Shown here: one piece after another, positions 22,535 through 29,096 of the stretch | Layout of the letters: every line of letters starts with the position of its first letter | How positions within the stretch are numbered: the first letter of the stretch is position 1 | Origin: JAWVEV01 sp033856535 | GTDB taxonomy: Bacteria > Actinomycetota > Thermoleophilia > Miltoncostaeales > Miltoncostaeaceae | Assembly: GCA_033856535.1 (NCBI GenBank) | Contig: JAWVEV010000212.1 | Span: 1-32,747, forward strand | Direction: 5' to 3' | Length of the DNA: 32,747 bases | The notes under the pieces: generated by a model | What the model saw: the letters and a program-made list of their open reading frames with translations, nothing else | Told to the model about the DNA's origin: nothing | The model's database searches: none | Made by a program: the position numbers and the translations under genes

Positions 22535-22539
22535 CCCCC

Positions 22540-23376
22540 ATGACCAAAAGCACCCTTCGGCGACTGCTCGTGGGCGCCGCGGTCCTGATCGCCGCCGGCG
22601 CCACCGCCACCGCCCTCGCCTCCACGAGCAGCAGCGCCGTCACCCGGGCCCGTCTCGAGCGGGATCTGCCCGGGACCTTCGCCAACCTGTACGTCCAACA
22701 GGCCAAGATCCTCGGCCGTCCCCGGATCACCGTCGCGTCGCTGCACGCCAAGGCCCAGTGCGACAAGGGCGGCCCGAAGGTGGCCGACCACGGCCCGGGC
22801 ACAGACTGGATCTGCCTCATGAGCTGGGACGACCCGAACGTCCCGCTTCCCGACGGCTCCGGCAAGTTCGAGCTCAACGTCCACAGCAACGCCTGCTACA
22901 CGGCCGGCGGCCCCTCGAAGCTCATCGGCCAGCTCACGATCACCGACACGAAGGGCGACGACGTGCCCAACCCGGTGTTCGAGTTCGACGGCTGCTTCGA
23001 CCCCCACGGCGACAACACGCCGACGGGAGTCGAATTTCCCAAGCTGCCCTCGACCACCACCCCGCTCCCCGGTCAGCCCGCCACCGCCGGGACACCGGCG
23101 GTGGTGAGCCTCGGCAGCGGCCCCCTCCGGCTCCACGACGGGGTCGTCGCGATACCGCTCACCTGCTCCGCCGGCGACGGCGGATGCGCGGGCACCCTGC
23201 GCATCCGCCCCGGCGCGGCGACCGCCACCTATGTCGTCGCCGCCGGCAGCACGACCACCCTGAACGTCCCGCTGCCCCGAAGGGCGAGCCGGTTGGCATC
23301 CGCCCGGCTCGCGTTCACCCCGGTGATCGGGAGGGGCCCCTCCACCCTGGTCGAGACGAGCATCACCACGGGTTGA
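22540..23376 (+). CDS. Exported Cys-containing protein with a Solirubrobacterales-type C-terminal domain
   Basis: 278 aa. Signal peptide 1-27 (TLRRLLVGAAVLIAAGATATALA). An N-terminal domain (about 35-168) has Cys74, Cys92, Cys119 and Cys152, suited to two disulfides. A Pro/Thr linker follows, then a small beta domain (about 188-270) with Cys209 and Cys216 in IPLTCSAGDGGCAGTL and the pattern AAGSTTTLNVPLPRRASRLA. That last domain resembles one that I recall as common in exported proteins of Thermoleophilia. No enzymatic motif. Start 5 nt after the permease stop, with GGAGG 9 nt upstream, so it belongs to the ABC operon and may be a binding, accessory or cargo protein of the exporter. Confidence 0.75.
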   Translation: MTKSTLRRLLVGAAVLIAAGATATALASTSSSAVTRARLERDLPGTFANLYVQQAKILGRPRITVASLHAKAQCDKGGPKVADHGPGTDWICLMSWDDPNVPLPDGSGKFELNVHSNACYTAGGPSKLIGQLTITDTKGDDVPNPVFEFDGCFDPHGDNTPTGVEFPKLPSTTTPLPGQPATAGTPAVVSLGSGPLRLHDGVVAIPLTCSAGDGGCAGTLRIRPGAATATYVVAAGSTTTLNVPLPRRASRLASARLAFTPVIGRGPSTLVETSITTG

Positions 23377-23403
23377 TGCCGACAGGTGGGGGGCGTTCAG
23401 GCA

Positions 23404-23476
23404 TGGGCCGTGCAGGGATCGAACCTGCGACCTTGGGATTAAAAGTCCCCTGCTCTACCAGCTGAGCTAACGGCCC
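23404..23476 (-). tRNA. tRNA-Lys (anticodon TTT)
   Basis: Read on the minus strand, the 73-nt sequence starts GGGCCGTTAGCTCAGCTGGT and has a 7-bp acceptor stem (GGGCCGT/ACGGCCC), a D-arm, an anticodon loop CTTTTAA with anticodon TTT, a T-arm with GGTTCGATCC, and discriminator A at 23404. CCA is not encoded. A TATCCT-like -10 box lies upstream near 23490. Confidence 0.96.
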
Positions 23477-23524
23477 GCGCAGCGCACGCAGGATAAGGGC
23501 CCCGCCGGCGGGCGGGGGCCGGGA

Positions 23525-23530
23525 TACGCT
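23525..23530 (+). promoter_or_regulatory. -10 element of the DUF427 gene (leaderless)
   Basis: TACGCT ends 8 nt before the ATG at 23539. The predicted TSS near 23537 leaves no room for an RBS. Confidence 0.35.
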
Positions 23531-23538
23531 CCCTGCGC

Positions 23539-24411
23539 ATGTCGCTGATGATCGGAACCGGGCCGTTCGGCCACGCGCCGGGCGGCGACTTCAACTTCCC
23601 GCGCCCGGAGGGCCGGCCCGCGCTCTACCTGGAGCGGACGCCGCGGCGGGTGCGGGCGCAGGCCGGCGGCCAGACCGTCGCCGACAGCCGGCGCGCCATG
23701 GTGCTGCACGAGTTCGGCCGCGTCCCCATCTACTGCTTCCCGTCCGACGACGTCCGGTGGGACCTCGCGGCGCCGAGCGGGCGCCGCGTCGAGGTCGCCG
23801 GCAAGGGCGTCGCGGAGTGGCTCGCCGTCGACGCCGGCGGCGAGCGCCGCGAGGACGCCGGCTGGCGCTGGGTCGCCGCCGACCCGGCGCTGCCCGGGCT
23901 CGAGGCCCTCGTCACCCTGGTCTGGGCGCGCATGGACCGCTGGCTCGAGGAGGACGAGGAGGTCGTCGTCCACCTGCGCGACCCGTACCACCGCGTGGAT
24001 GCGCGGCGCTCGCACCGGCACGTGGTCGTGCGCCTCGCCGGCGACGTCGTCGCCGAGTCCCGGGACGCGGTCGCCCTCTTCGAGACCGGGGCTCCCCCGC
24101 GCTGGTACCTGCCGGCCGAGGACGTGCGGATGGACCTGCTCACGCCGATGGACCTGCGCACGCGCTGCGCCTACAAGGGGCAGGCGCGCTACTGGTCGGT
24201 CCGCGCCGGCGGGCGCGACCACGACGCGGTGGTCTGGAGCATCGCCGAGCCGCCCCCCGAGCACGCCGCGATCGCGGGCCGCCTGTGTTTCTTCGTCGAG
24301 CAGGCGGACCACGAGCTGGACGGGGAGCCCATGGCGCACTCGCGCTCGCCCTGGTCGTCGCCCGACTGGTGGCGCGGCGCCCACGAGCCGCCGGGAGCCT
24401 CCTCGCCGTGA
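23539..24411 (+). CDS. Tandem DUF427 protein
   Basis: 290 aa, soluble. It contains two DUF427 domains: the first at about 36-120 (RVRAQAGGQTVADSRRAMVL, then IYCFPSDDVRWDL) and the second at about 160-240 (VVVRLAGDVVAESRDAVALF, then RWYLPAEDVRMDL, TRCAYKGQARYWSV). Each is a small beta-tent fold with the conserved Y-x-[FL]-P-x-[DE]-D-V pattern. The function of DUF427 is unsettled. The first copy has lost the CAYKG block that the second retains, so the copies are probably specialised. ATG 23539 without RBS, consistent with the leaderless promoter. It diverges from the tRNA. Confidence 0.85.
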   Translation: MSLMIGTGPFGHAPGGDFNFPRPEGRPALYLERTPRRVRAQAGGQTVADSRRAMVLHEFGRVPIYCFPSDDVRWDLAAPSGRRVEVAGKGVAEWLAVDAGGERREDAGWRWVAADPALPGLEALVTLVWARMDRWLEEDEEVVVHLRDPYHRVDARRSHRHVVVRLAGDVVAESRDAVALFETGAPPRWYLPAEDVRMDLLTPMDLRTRCAYKGQARYWSVRAGGRDHDAVVWSIAEPPPEHAAIAGRLCFFVEQADHELDGEPMAHSRSPWSSPDWWRGAHEPPGASSP

Positions 24412-24443
24412 CCTCGTCGGGGCGACGTTCCCCGCCGGCTCCC

Positions 24444-24449
24444 TAGGGT
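24444..24449 (+). promoter_or_regulatory. -10 element of pyrD (leaderless)
   Basis: TAGGGT ends 9 nt before the ATG at 24459; the TSS would be about 24456. No RBS is present. Confidence 0.3.
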
Positions 24450-24458
24450 TCCGCGGCG

Positions 24459-25544
24459 ATGATGAACGCGTTCGAGCGCCTGGCGCGGCCGCTGCTGTTC
24501 CGCGTCGACCCCGAGCGGGCCCACGAGCTCGCGATCGCCGCGCTCGCCCACGGCGGGCCGGCGCTCGACCACACCGCCGGCCTGCGCGTGGACGACCCGC
24601 GCCTGCGCCGGACGGTCTTCGGCCTCGACTTCCCGAACCCGATCGGGCTGGCCGCCGGCTTCGACAAGTCGGCCCGGGCGGTCCCGGCCTGGGGCGCGCT
24701 CGGCTTCGGCTTCGCCGAGGTCGGGACGGTCACCGCGGTGCCGCAGGAGGGCAATCCGAAGCCCCGGATCTTCCGCCTGCCGGCCGACGGGGCGCTGGTC
24801 AACCGCCTGGGCTTCAACAACGACGGGGCCGACCGGGTGGCCGAGCGGCTGGCGCGGCGGGCGCTTCGGGCCGACCCCCACCCGGTGCCGATCGGGGTGA
24901 ACATCGGCAAGTCGCGCGCCGCGCCGGCCCACGCCGCGCCCGACGACTACGCCCGATCGGCCGACGCCCTCTGGCCCTACGCCGACTATCTGGTGGTCAA
25001 CGTCAGCTCGCCGAACACCCCCGGGCTGCGCGACCTGCAGGAGGTCGAGGCGCTCGAGCGGATCGTGACGGCGGTGGCGAGGGTGGCCCCGAAGCCGCTG
25101 CTCGTGAAGCTGGCTCCGGATCTCGCGCCGGAGGCGATCGACGAGGCCGTGGACATGGCCCTCGAGCGCGGCCTGGCCGGCGTCGTGGTGAGCAACACGA
25201 CGCTCGCGCGCGAGGGGCTGCGCTCGCCGGGGCGCCTCGCCGCCCAGGCCGGCGGCCTGAGCGGCCGGCCATTGCGGGCCAAGAGCACGAACCTGGTGCG
25301 CCGGGTGGCCGAGCGCGCCGCGGGGCGCCTGGCGGTGGTGGGCGTCGGCGGGATCTTCACCGCGGACGACGTCTGGGAGAAGCTCGCGGCGGGCGCCGAC
25401 CTGGTGCAGGTCTACACCGGGTTCGTCTACGGCGGGCCGCGCACCGCCTGGCGGCTGAACCGCGGCCTCCTGGACCGCATGGCGCGGGCCGGGGCCGGCT
25501 CGCTGGACGAGATCCCGGACCGGGACGGCGCTCCGCCCCGGTAG
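24459..25544 (+). CDS. pyrD: Dihydroorotate dehydrogenase (quinone), class 2
   Basis: 361 aa FMN enzyme oxidising dihydroorotate to orotate with quinone as acceptor, fourth step of de novo pyrimidine synthesis, at the inner face of the membrane. The N-terminal amphipathic extension (1-45, RLARPLLFRVDPERAHELAI) is diagnostic of class 2. Core motifs follow: NPIGLAAGFDKSA, FAEVGTVTAVPQEGNPKPR, RLGFNNDGAD, IGVNIGKS, NVSSPNTPGLRDLQ with the catalytic Ser base, LLVKLAPDL, GVVVSNTT, and the FMN-phosphate loop GVGGIFTADD. ATG 24459 or the adjacent 24462 are equally possible. Its stop overlaps a -10 box for the antiporter. Confidence 0.95.
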   Translation: MMNAFERLARPLLFRVDPERAHELAIAALAHGGPALDHTAGLRVDDPRLRRTVFGLDFPNPIGLAAGFDKSARAVPAWGALGFGFAEVGTVTAVPQEGNPKPRIFRLPADGALVNRLGFNNDGADRVAERLARRALRADPHPVPIGVNIGKSRAAPAHAAPDDYARSADALWPYADYLVVNVSSPNTPGLRDLQEVEALERIVTAVARVAPKPLLVKLAPDLAPEAIDEAVDMALERGLAGVVVSNTTLAREGLRSPGRLAAQAGGLSGRPLRAKSTNLVRRVAERAAGRLAVVGVGGIFTADDVWEKLAAGADLVQVYTGFVYGGPRTAWRLNRGLLDRMARAGAGSLDEIPDRDGAPPR

Positions 25545-25547
25545 GCT
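25542..25547 (+). promoter_or_regulatory. Candidate -10 element for the antiporter operon
   Basis: TAGGCT overlaps the pyrD stop codon and lies 48 nt before the proposed CTG start at 25595. Confidence 0.25.
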
Positions 25548-25594
25548 GACGCGCCCTCAAAGCCGCCGTCGAGCGGCTCGACCCCGAGGCGCCA

Positions 25595-26800
25595 CTGCTC
25601 GAAGTCAGCGACCTTGCGATCGTCCTCGTACTGCTCGTGGCCGCGAGCGTGCTGGCGGGGCGCCTGGGGGTCTCGGCGATCCCGGTGTTCATCGGGGCGG
25701 GGATCCTGCTCGGCCCGCACAGCCCCGGCCCGGTGGTCCTGGAGCCCTCCGCGGCGACCGACCTGCTCGCGCGCCTCGGGATCATCCTCCTGCTGTTCTT
25801 CCTCGGGCTGGAGTTCTCGCTCGAGCGGATCACCCAGGCGCGCAAGCTGGTCGTGGTGGGCGGGCTGGTGGACCTGGCGATCAACGCCGCCCTCGGCCTG
25901 GCGGTCGGGTTCCTGCTGCTCGGGCCGAGCGCCGAGGCGGTGCTGCTTGCGGGGCTGATCTACATCACCAGCAGCGGCATCGTCACCCGGGCGCTGTTCG
26001 ACCTGCGCCGGCTGGCGGACGACGAGACCGACCTGGTGCTGGGGATCCTGGTCTTCGAAGACCTGGCGATCGCGCTCTTCCTGGGGGTGGCCGCCGGCCT
26101 CGCGACGGGCGAGGCGGTGGGCGGCCTCTCGGTGGTGAGCACCGCCGGGGCCGCGCTCGGTTTCGTGATCGCCTTCCTGATCGCCAGCCGCTACGCCCAC
26201 CGGCTGCTCGATCGCCTGGGGCCGAAGCTCGACGCCGAGCAAATCCTGCTGGGGGCGCTCGCGATCGTGCTCGGCGGCGCGGCCCTCGCCGAGATGGTCC
26301 ACCTGTCCGAGGCCGTCGGGGCGCTGCTCGCCGGCATCCTGCTCTCGGGCAGCGAGATCCGGGACCGCATCGAGCAGCGGCTGCTCGGCCTGCGCGATTT
26401 CGCCGCCGCGATCTTCTTCGTCGCGTTCGGGCTCGAGATCGACCTCGGCCAGGTCCGCGACGTGGGCTGGATGCTCGCCGCGGCGGTGCCGGTGGCGATC
26501 GTCGGCAAGTCCGTCGGCGGCTACATGGCGGCCCGCGCGACGGGCTTTCGCCCCCGCCAGGGCGTCAATGTCGGCGCCGCCCTGGTGGCCCGTGGCGAGT
26601 TCACGATCATCCTCGCCCAGCTGGCGGCGGCGGGCACCGCCCTGGATCCCGAGTTCCGCGAGCAGGTGGCGCCGTTCGCGGGCATCTTCGTCCTGGTCAC
26701 GGCGCTCGTCGGAGTGGTATTCATGAGGGAGTCGCGCCGCGTCGGCAGGGGGCTGTTCCCGCGCCGCGCGACCCGAGGTTCCGAGCTCTCCAGGAGATGA
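25595..26800 (+). CDS. CPA2-family cation:proton antiporter (KhtU/KefB-like)
   Basis: About 401 aa with a dozen hydrophobic helices, belonging to the Kef/Kht monovalent cation:H+ antiporters. Family blocks: IPVFIGAGILLGPH, LGLEFSLERITQARK, GLIYITSSGIVTRALFD, GILVFEDLAIALFLG, VGALLAGILLSGSEIRDRIE and GEFTIILAQLAAAG. There is no C-terminal TrkA-N domain; the regulator is encoded separately next door. The first canonical start in frame (GTG 25637) falls in the middle of helix 1. The coding-like sequence LEVSDLAIVLVLLVAASV extends upstream with only CTG at 25595 as a near-cognate start, preceded by GAGG 5 nt away. I therefore propose CTG, with GTG 25637 as the conservative alternative. Confidence 0.85.
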   Translation: MLEVSDLAIVLVLLVAASVLAGRLGVSAIPVFIGAGILLGPHSPGPVVLEPSAATDLLARLGIILLLFFLGLEFSLERITQARKLVVVGGLVDLAINAALGLAVGFLLLGPSAEAVLLAGLIYITSSGIVTRALFDLRRLADDETDLVLGILVFEDLAIALFLGVAAGLATGEAVGGLSVVSTAGAALGFVIAFLIASRYAHRLLDRLGPKLDAEQILLGALAIVLGGAALAEMVHLSEAVGALLAGILLSGSEIRDRIEQRLLGLRDFAAAIFFVAFGLEIDLGQVRDVGWMLAAAVPVAIVGKSVGGYMAARATGFRPRQGVNVGAALVARGEFTIILAQLAAAGTALDPEFREQVAPFAGIFVLVTALVGVVFMRESRRVGRGLFPRRATRGSELSRR

Positions 26801-26806
26801 CCGACG

Positions 26807-27298
26807 TTGCTTGAGGTCCGCGAGACCCGCCTCCCCGGCGTTGGGAGCAAGTTCGCGATGCGCACGGCGCGCGATGAGCGCCTCTGCTCGGTCGTCCACC
26901 TGGACGGGCTGCGCGAGATCTACCACTACACCGACGAGGACGACGAGCCGCACGTCATCACGCTCAACGACGAGGAGGCCCGCCAGCTCGGCGCGATCCT
27001 CGCCGGCGTGGTCTACCGGCCGCAGCTCGTCCAGGACCTCGAGGTCGCCCTGAAGGACCTCGTGATGGAGTGGATCCCGCTGCCGGCGGACAGCCCGCTG
27101 GTCGGGCTCACGGTGGCGACCTGCCGCATCCGCTCCACCACGGGCTCGACGATCGTCGCCATCCTGCGCGACTCGGGCTCGCTCGCCACCCCGCACCCGG
27201 ACGAGGTGCTCCGCGCCGACGACACCCTGGTGGTGATCGGCCGGCCGGAGACCTTCTCGGAGGTGCGGCGCCTGGTCGCCGAGGGCCCGCCGGCCTGA
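26807..27298 (+). CDS. KhtT-like regulatory subunit of the antiporter (RCK_C domain)
   Basis: 163 aa soluble protein: an N-terminal domain (1-80, VRETRLPGVGSKFAMRTARD) as in KhtT, then an RCK_C/TrkA-C domain (about 85-160: VMEWIPLPADSPLVGLTVAT to TLVVIGRPETFSEVRRLV). In Bacillus, KhtT binds cyclic di-AMP and controls the antiporter KhtU; here the gene follows its antiporter by 6 nt, so the same pairing is inferred. TTG start with AGGAGA about 10 nt upstream. The order (antiporter first, regulator second) is the reverse of Bacillus khtSTU. Confidence 0.85.
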   Translation: MLEVRETRLPGVGSKFAMRTARDERLCSVVHLDGLREIYHYTDEDDEPHVITLNDEEARQLGAILAGVVYRPQLVQDLEVALKDLVMEWIPLPADSPLVGLTVATCRIRSTTGSTIVAILRDSGSLATPHPDEVLRADDTLVVIGRPETFSEVRRLVAEGPPA

Positions 27299-27299
27299 G

Positions 27300-27315
27300 C
27301 CGCCCGCCGGGGCGG
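27300..27315. terminator. GC-rich hairpin after the antiporter operon
   Basis: CCGCCC (27300-27305) pairs with GGGCGG (27310-27315) around a 4-nt loop, 1 nt after the stop. Short and without a T-tract. Confidence 0.3.
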
Positions 27316-27348
27316 GGTGCGGGGGTCGTCACGGCTGGGCGCCGCCGA

Positions 27349-27354
27349 TATCGT
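27349..27354 (+). promoter_or_regulatory. Candidate -10 element for the SpoIIE-type gene
   Basis: TATCGT lies 77 nt before the proposed CTG start and before a 22-codon open frame (27367-27435) whose stop overlaps that CTG. Confidence 0.25.
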
Positions 27355-27431
27355 GACCGCTTCCTCATGACCGGACCCATGCGAGGGCGCGCGCGCGGCG
27401 CCGCCGGGCGCCCGCCGGATCGGCAGACGCC

Positions 27432-29096
27432 CTGAGACCGCGGAACCGGCGCCGGGCCCACTCGCTCCGGTGGTTCCTGGCGTACCTCGTGGCGTCCCTG
27501 GCCGTGGTCCTGGGCCTGCTGATCGTGGCCGCCATCGTGGGCACGGTCGTGACGGCGCGCGACTACCGCACCGGCGCGCAGGCGGCCCTGGTTCGGCAGG
27601 CCGCGGCCAACCAGCTGCAGGTCAACCTGCTCAACGCCCAGAGCGCGAACCGCGCCTACATCCTGCTGCGCCGCGGCGAGGACCTGCAGGACTATCTGGC
27701 CGCCCGCGATCGCTACCCGCGCGGAATCGGCCGCGTGCGCGCGGTGGTGCGCGGCCAGGCCGACCTCGAGCGGGCGGCCGAGGCCGTCGACTTCGCCGCC
27801 CAGCGCTGGTTCGACGAGGCGGTCGCCCAGATCCGGCTCGTCCGCCAGGGCAAGCGCCGGGAGGCGCGCAGCCGGGTCGACAGCGGGATCGGCGACGAGC
27901 TCTTCCAGATCTTCCGCAACGAGCACGCCCGCCTGCTGCAGGAGGTGGAGGAGGAGCGCCTCCAGGGCCTCGCCGCCGCCGACCGCAACCGCCAGCTCAC
28001 CCTGGCCGGCATCATCGGCGCCGCGGTGCTGGCGCTCGTCATGGTCGCGATCTCGACCCGGGCGCTCTGGGTGCGCGTCGGCGGGCCGGTGGGCGCGCTG
28101 GCCGAGGGCGTGCGTCGCGTCGCGCGCGGCCGGCTGTCCGAGCCGGTGCCACCCGGAGAGGAGGCGGTGCGCGAGCTGGCGGAGCTGGTCGTCGGCTTCA
28201 ACGCCATGCAGAACTACGTGCTGCAGGAGCGCGTCGCGGTCGCCGCGGCGGCCCGCCGCGAGGCCGCCCAGCAGACCGAGCGCCACCTTTGGGAGACGGT
28301 GCAGGCCGGCCTGCTGCCGGCGAGGCTGCCCGGCGTGCCCGGCTTCCGCATGGCGGCCCGGTACCAGCCCTCCGAGAAGTCGCTGCTGGTCGGCGGCGAC
28401 TTCTACGACGCGGTCGCGCTTCCCGACGGGCGCCTGGCGATCCTCGTGGGCGACATGGCCGGGCACGGCGCGCAGGCGGCCGCGCAGGCCGCCGGCCTGC
28501 GATTCGGCTGGCGCACCCTGGTGGCGGTGAACCCGAACCCGGCCGCGGTGCTGGCGGCGCTGAACGTGCAGATGTCCAACCCGGACCTGCGCGCCGAGGG
28601 CCTCTTCGCCTCGATGGTCTACGTGCTGATCGACCCCCGCGGCGGCCTCAGCGTCGCCCCCGCCGGGCACCCGCCACCGCTGCTCCTGACCGCCGAGGGT
28701 TGCCGGATCATGGAGCCGTCGGCCGCGGGCCCGCTCCTGGGCATCCGCGACGAGGCGGACTGGCCGGTCAGCCACGGCTTCCTGCCCCCGGGCGGGACGC
28801 TGGTGCTCTACACCGACGGCCTGGTGGAGGCGCGCCGGGGCGGCTCGGACGTGTTCGGCGCCGAGCGCGCCTGCCTGGTGCTCGACGCCGAGCGCCGCAC
28901 CGCGCTCGAGACGCGCATCGAGCGGCTGATCGACGCGGCCCGCCGCCACGACGACGAGCACCTGCGCGACGACGTGGTGGTGCTGGCGGTCGAGCGCCCG
29001 ATCTCGCTGTCCCCCGGCTCGGACAACGGTCGCCCGCGCCGCGGGCGCGTGCCGATGCCCGCGCCGGCCGAGACGCCGACCCCGCCGGCCGTCTAG
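27432..29096 (+). CDS. Membrane HAMP/SpoIIE-type PP2C serine phosphatase
   Basis: About 554 aa. Arg-rich start, helix 1 (about 13-40), an extracytoplasmic helical-bundle sensor of about 145 residues, helix 2 (about 189-210), HAMP (about 212-262), a short coiled region, then a SpoIIE/RsbU PP2C domain (about 290-510). Metal-site motifs are clear: VGGDFYDAV (Asp323), GDMAGHGAQAA (Asp341), AGHPPPLL, LYTDGLVEAR and RDDVVVLAV. Such enzymes dephosphorylate STAS anti-sigma antagonists in response to signals. The first canonical start, GTG 27489, would remove the basic N-terminus and part of helix 1; CTG 27432 (overlapping a TGA as CTGA) gives a normal positive-inside topology but is non-standard. Interlocked stop with the convergent gene (CTAG). 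Confidence 0.88.
   Translation: MRPRNRRRAHSLRWFLAYLVASLAVVLGLLIVAAIVGTVVTARDYRTGAQAALVRQAAANQLQVNLLNAQSANRAYILLRRGEDLQDYLAARDRYPRGIGRVRAVVRGQADLERAAEAVDFAAQRWFDEAVAQIRLVRQGKRREARSRVDSGIGDELFQIFRNEHARLLQEVEEERLQGLAAADRNRQLTLAGIIGAAVLALVMVAISTRALWVRVGGPVGALAEGVRRVARGRLSEPVPPGEEAVRELAELVVGFNAMQNYVLQERVAVAAAARREAAQQTERHLWETVQAGLLPARLPGVPGFRMAARYQPSEKSLLVGGDFYDAVALPDGRLAILVGDMAGHGAQAAAQAAGLRFGWRTLVAVNPNPAAVLAALNVQMSNPDLRAEGLFASMVYVLIDPRGGLSVAPAGHPPPLLLTAEGCRIMEPSAAGPLLGIRDEADWPVSHGFLPPGGTLVLYTDGLVEARRGGSDVFGAERACLVLDAERRTALETRIERLIDAARRHDDEHLRDDVVVLAVERPISLSPGSDNGRPRRGRVPMPAPAETPTPPAV

Noticed and set aside
27367..27435. 22-codon open frame before the SpoIIE gene, possible leader peptide
   Set aside because: Arg/Gly/Pro-rich, no RBS and no attenuator-like structure. 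The only notable feature is its TGA overlapping the proposed CTG start.
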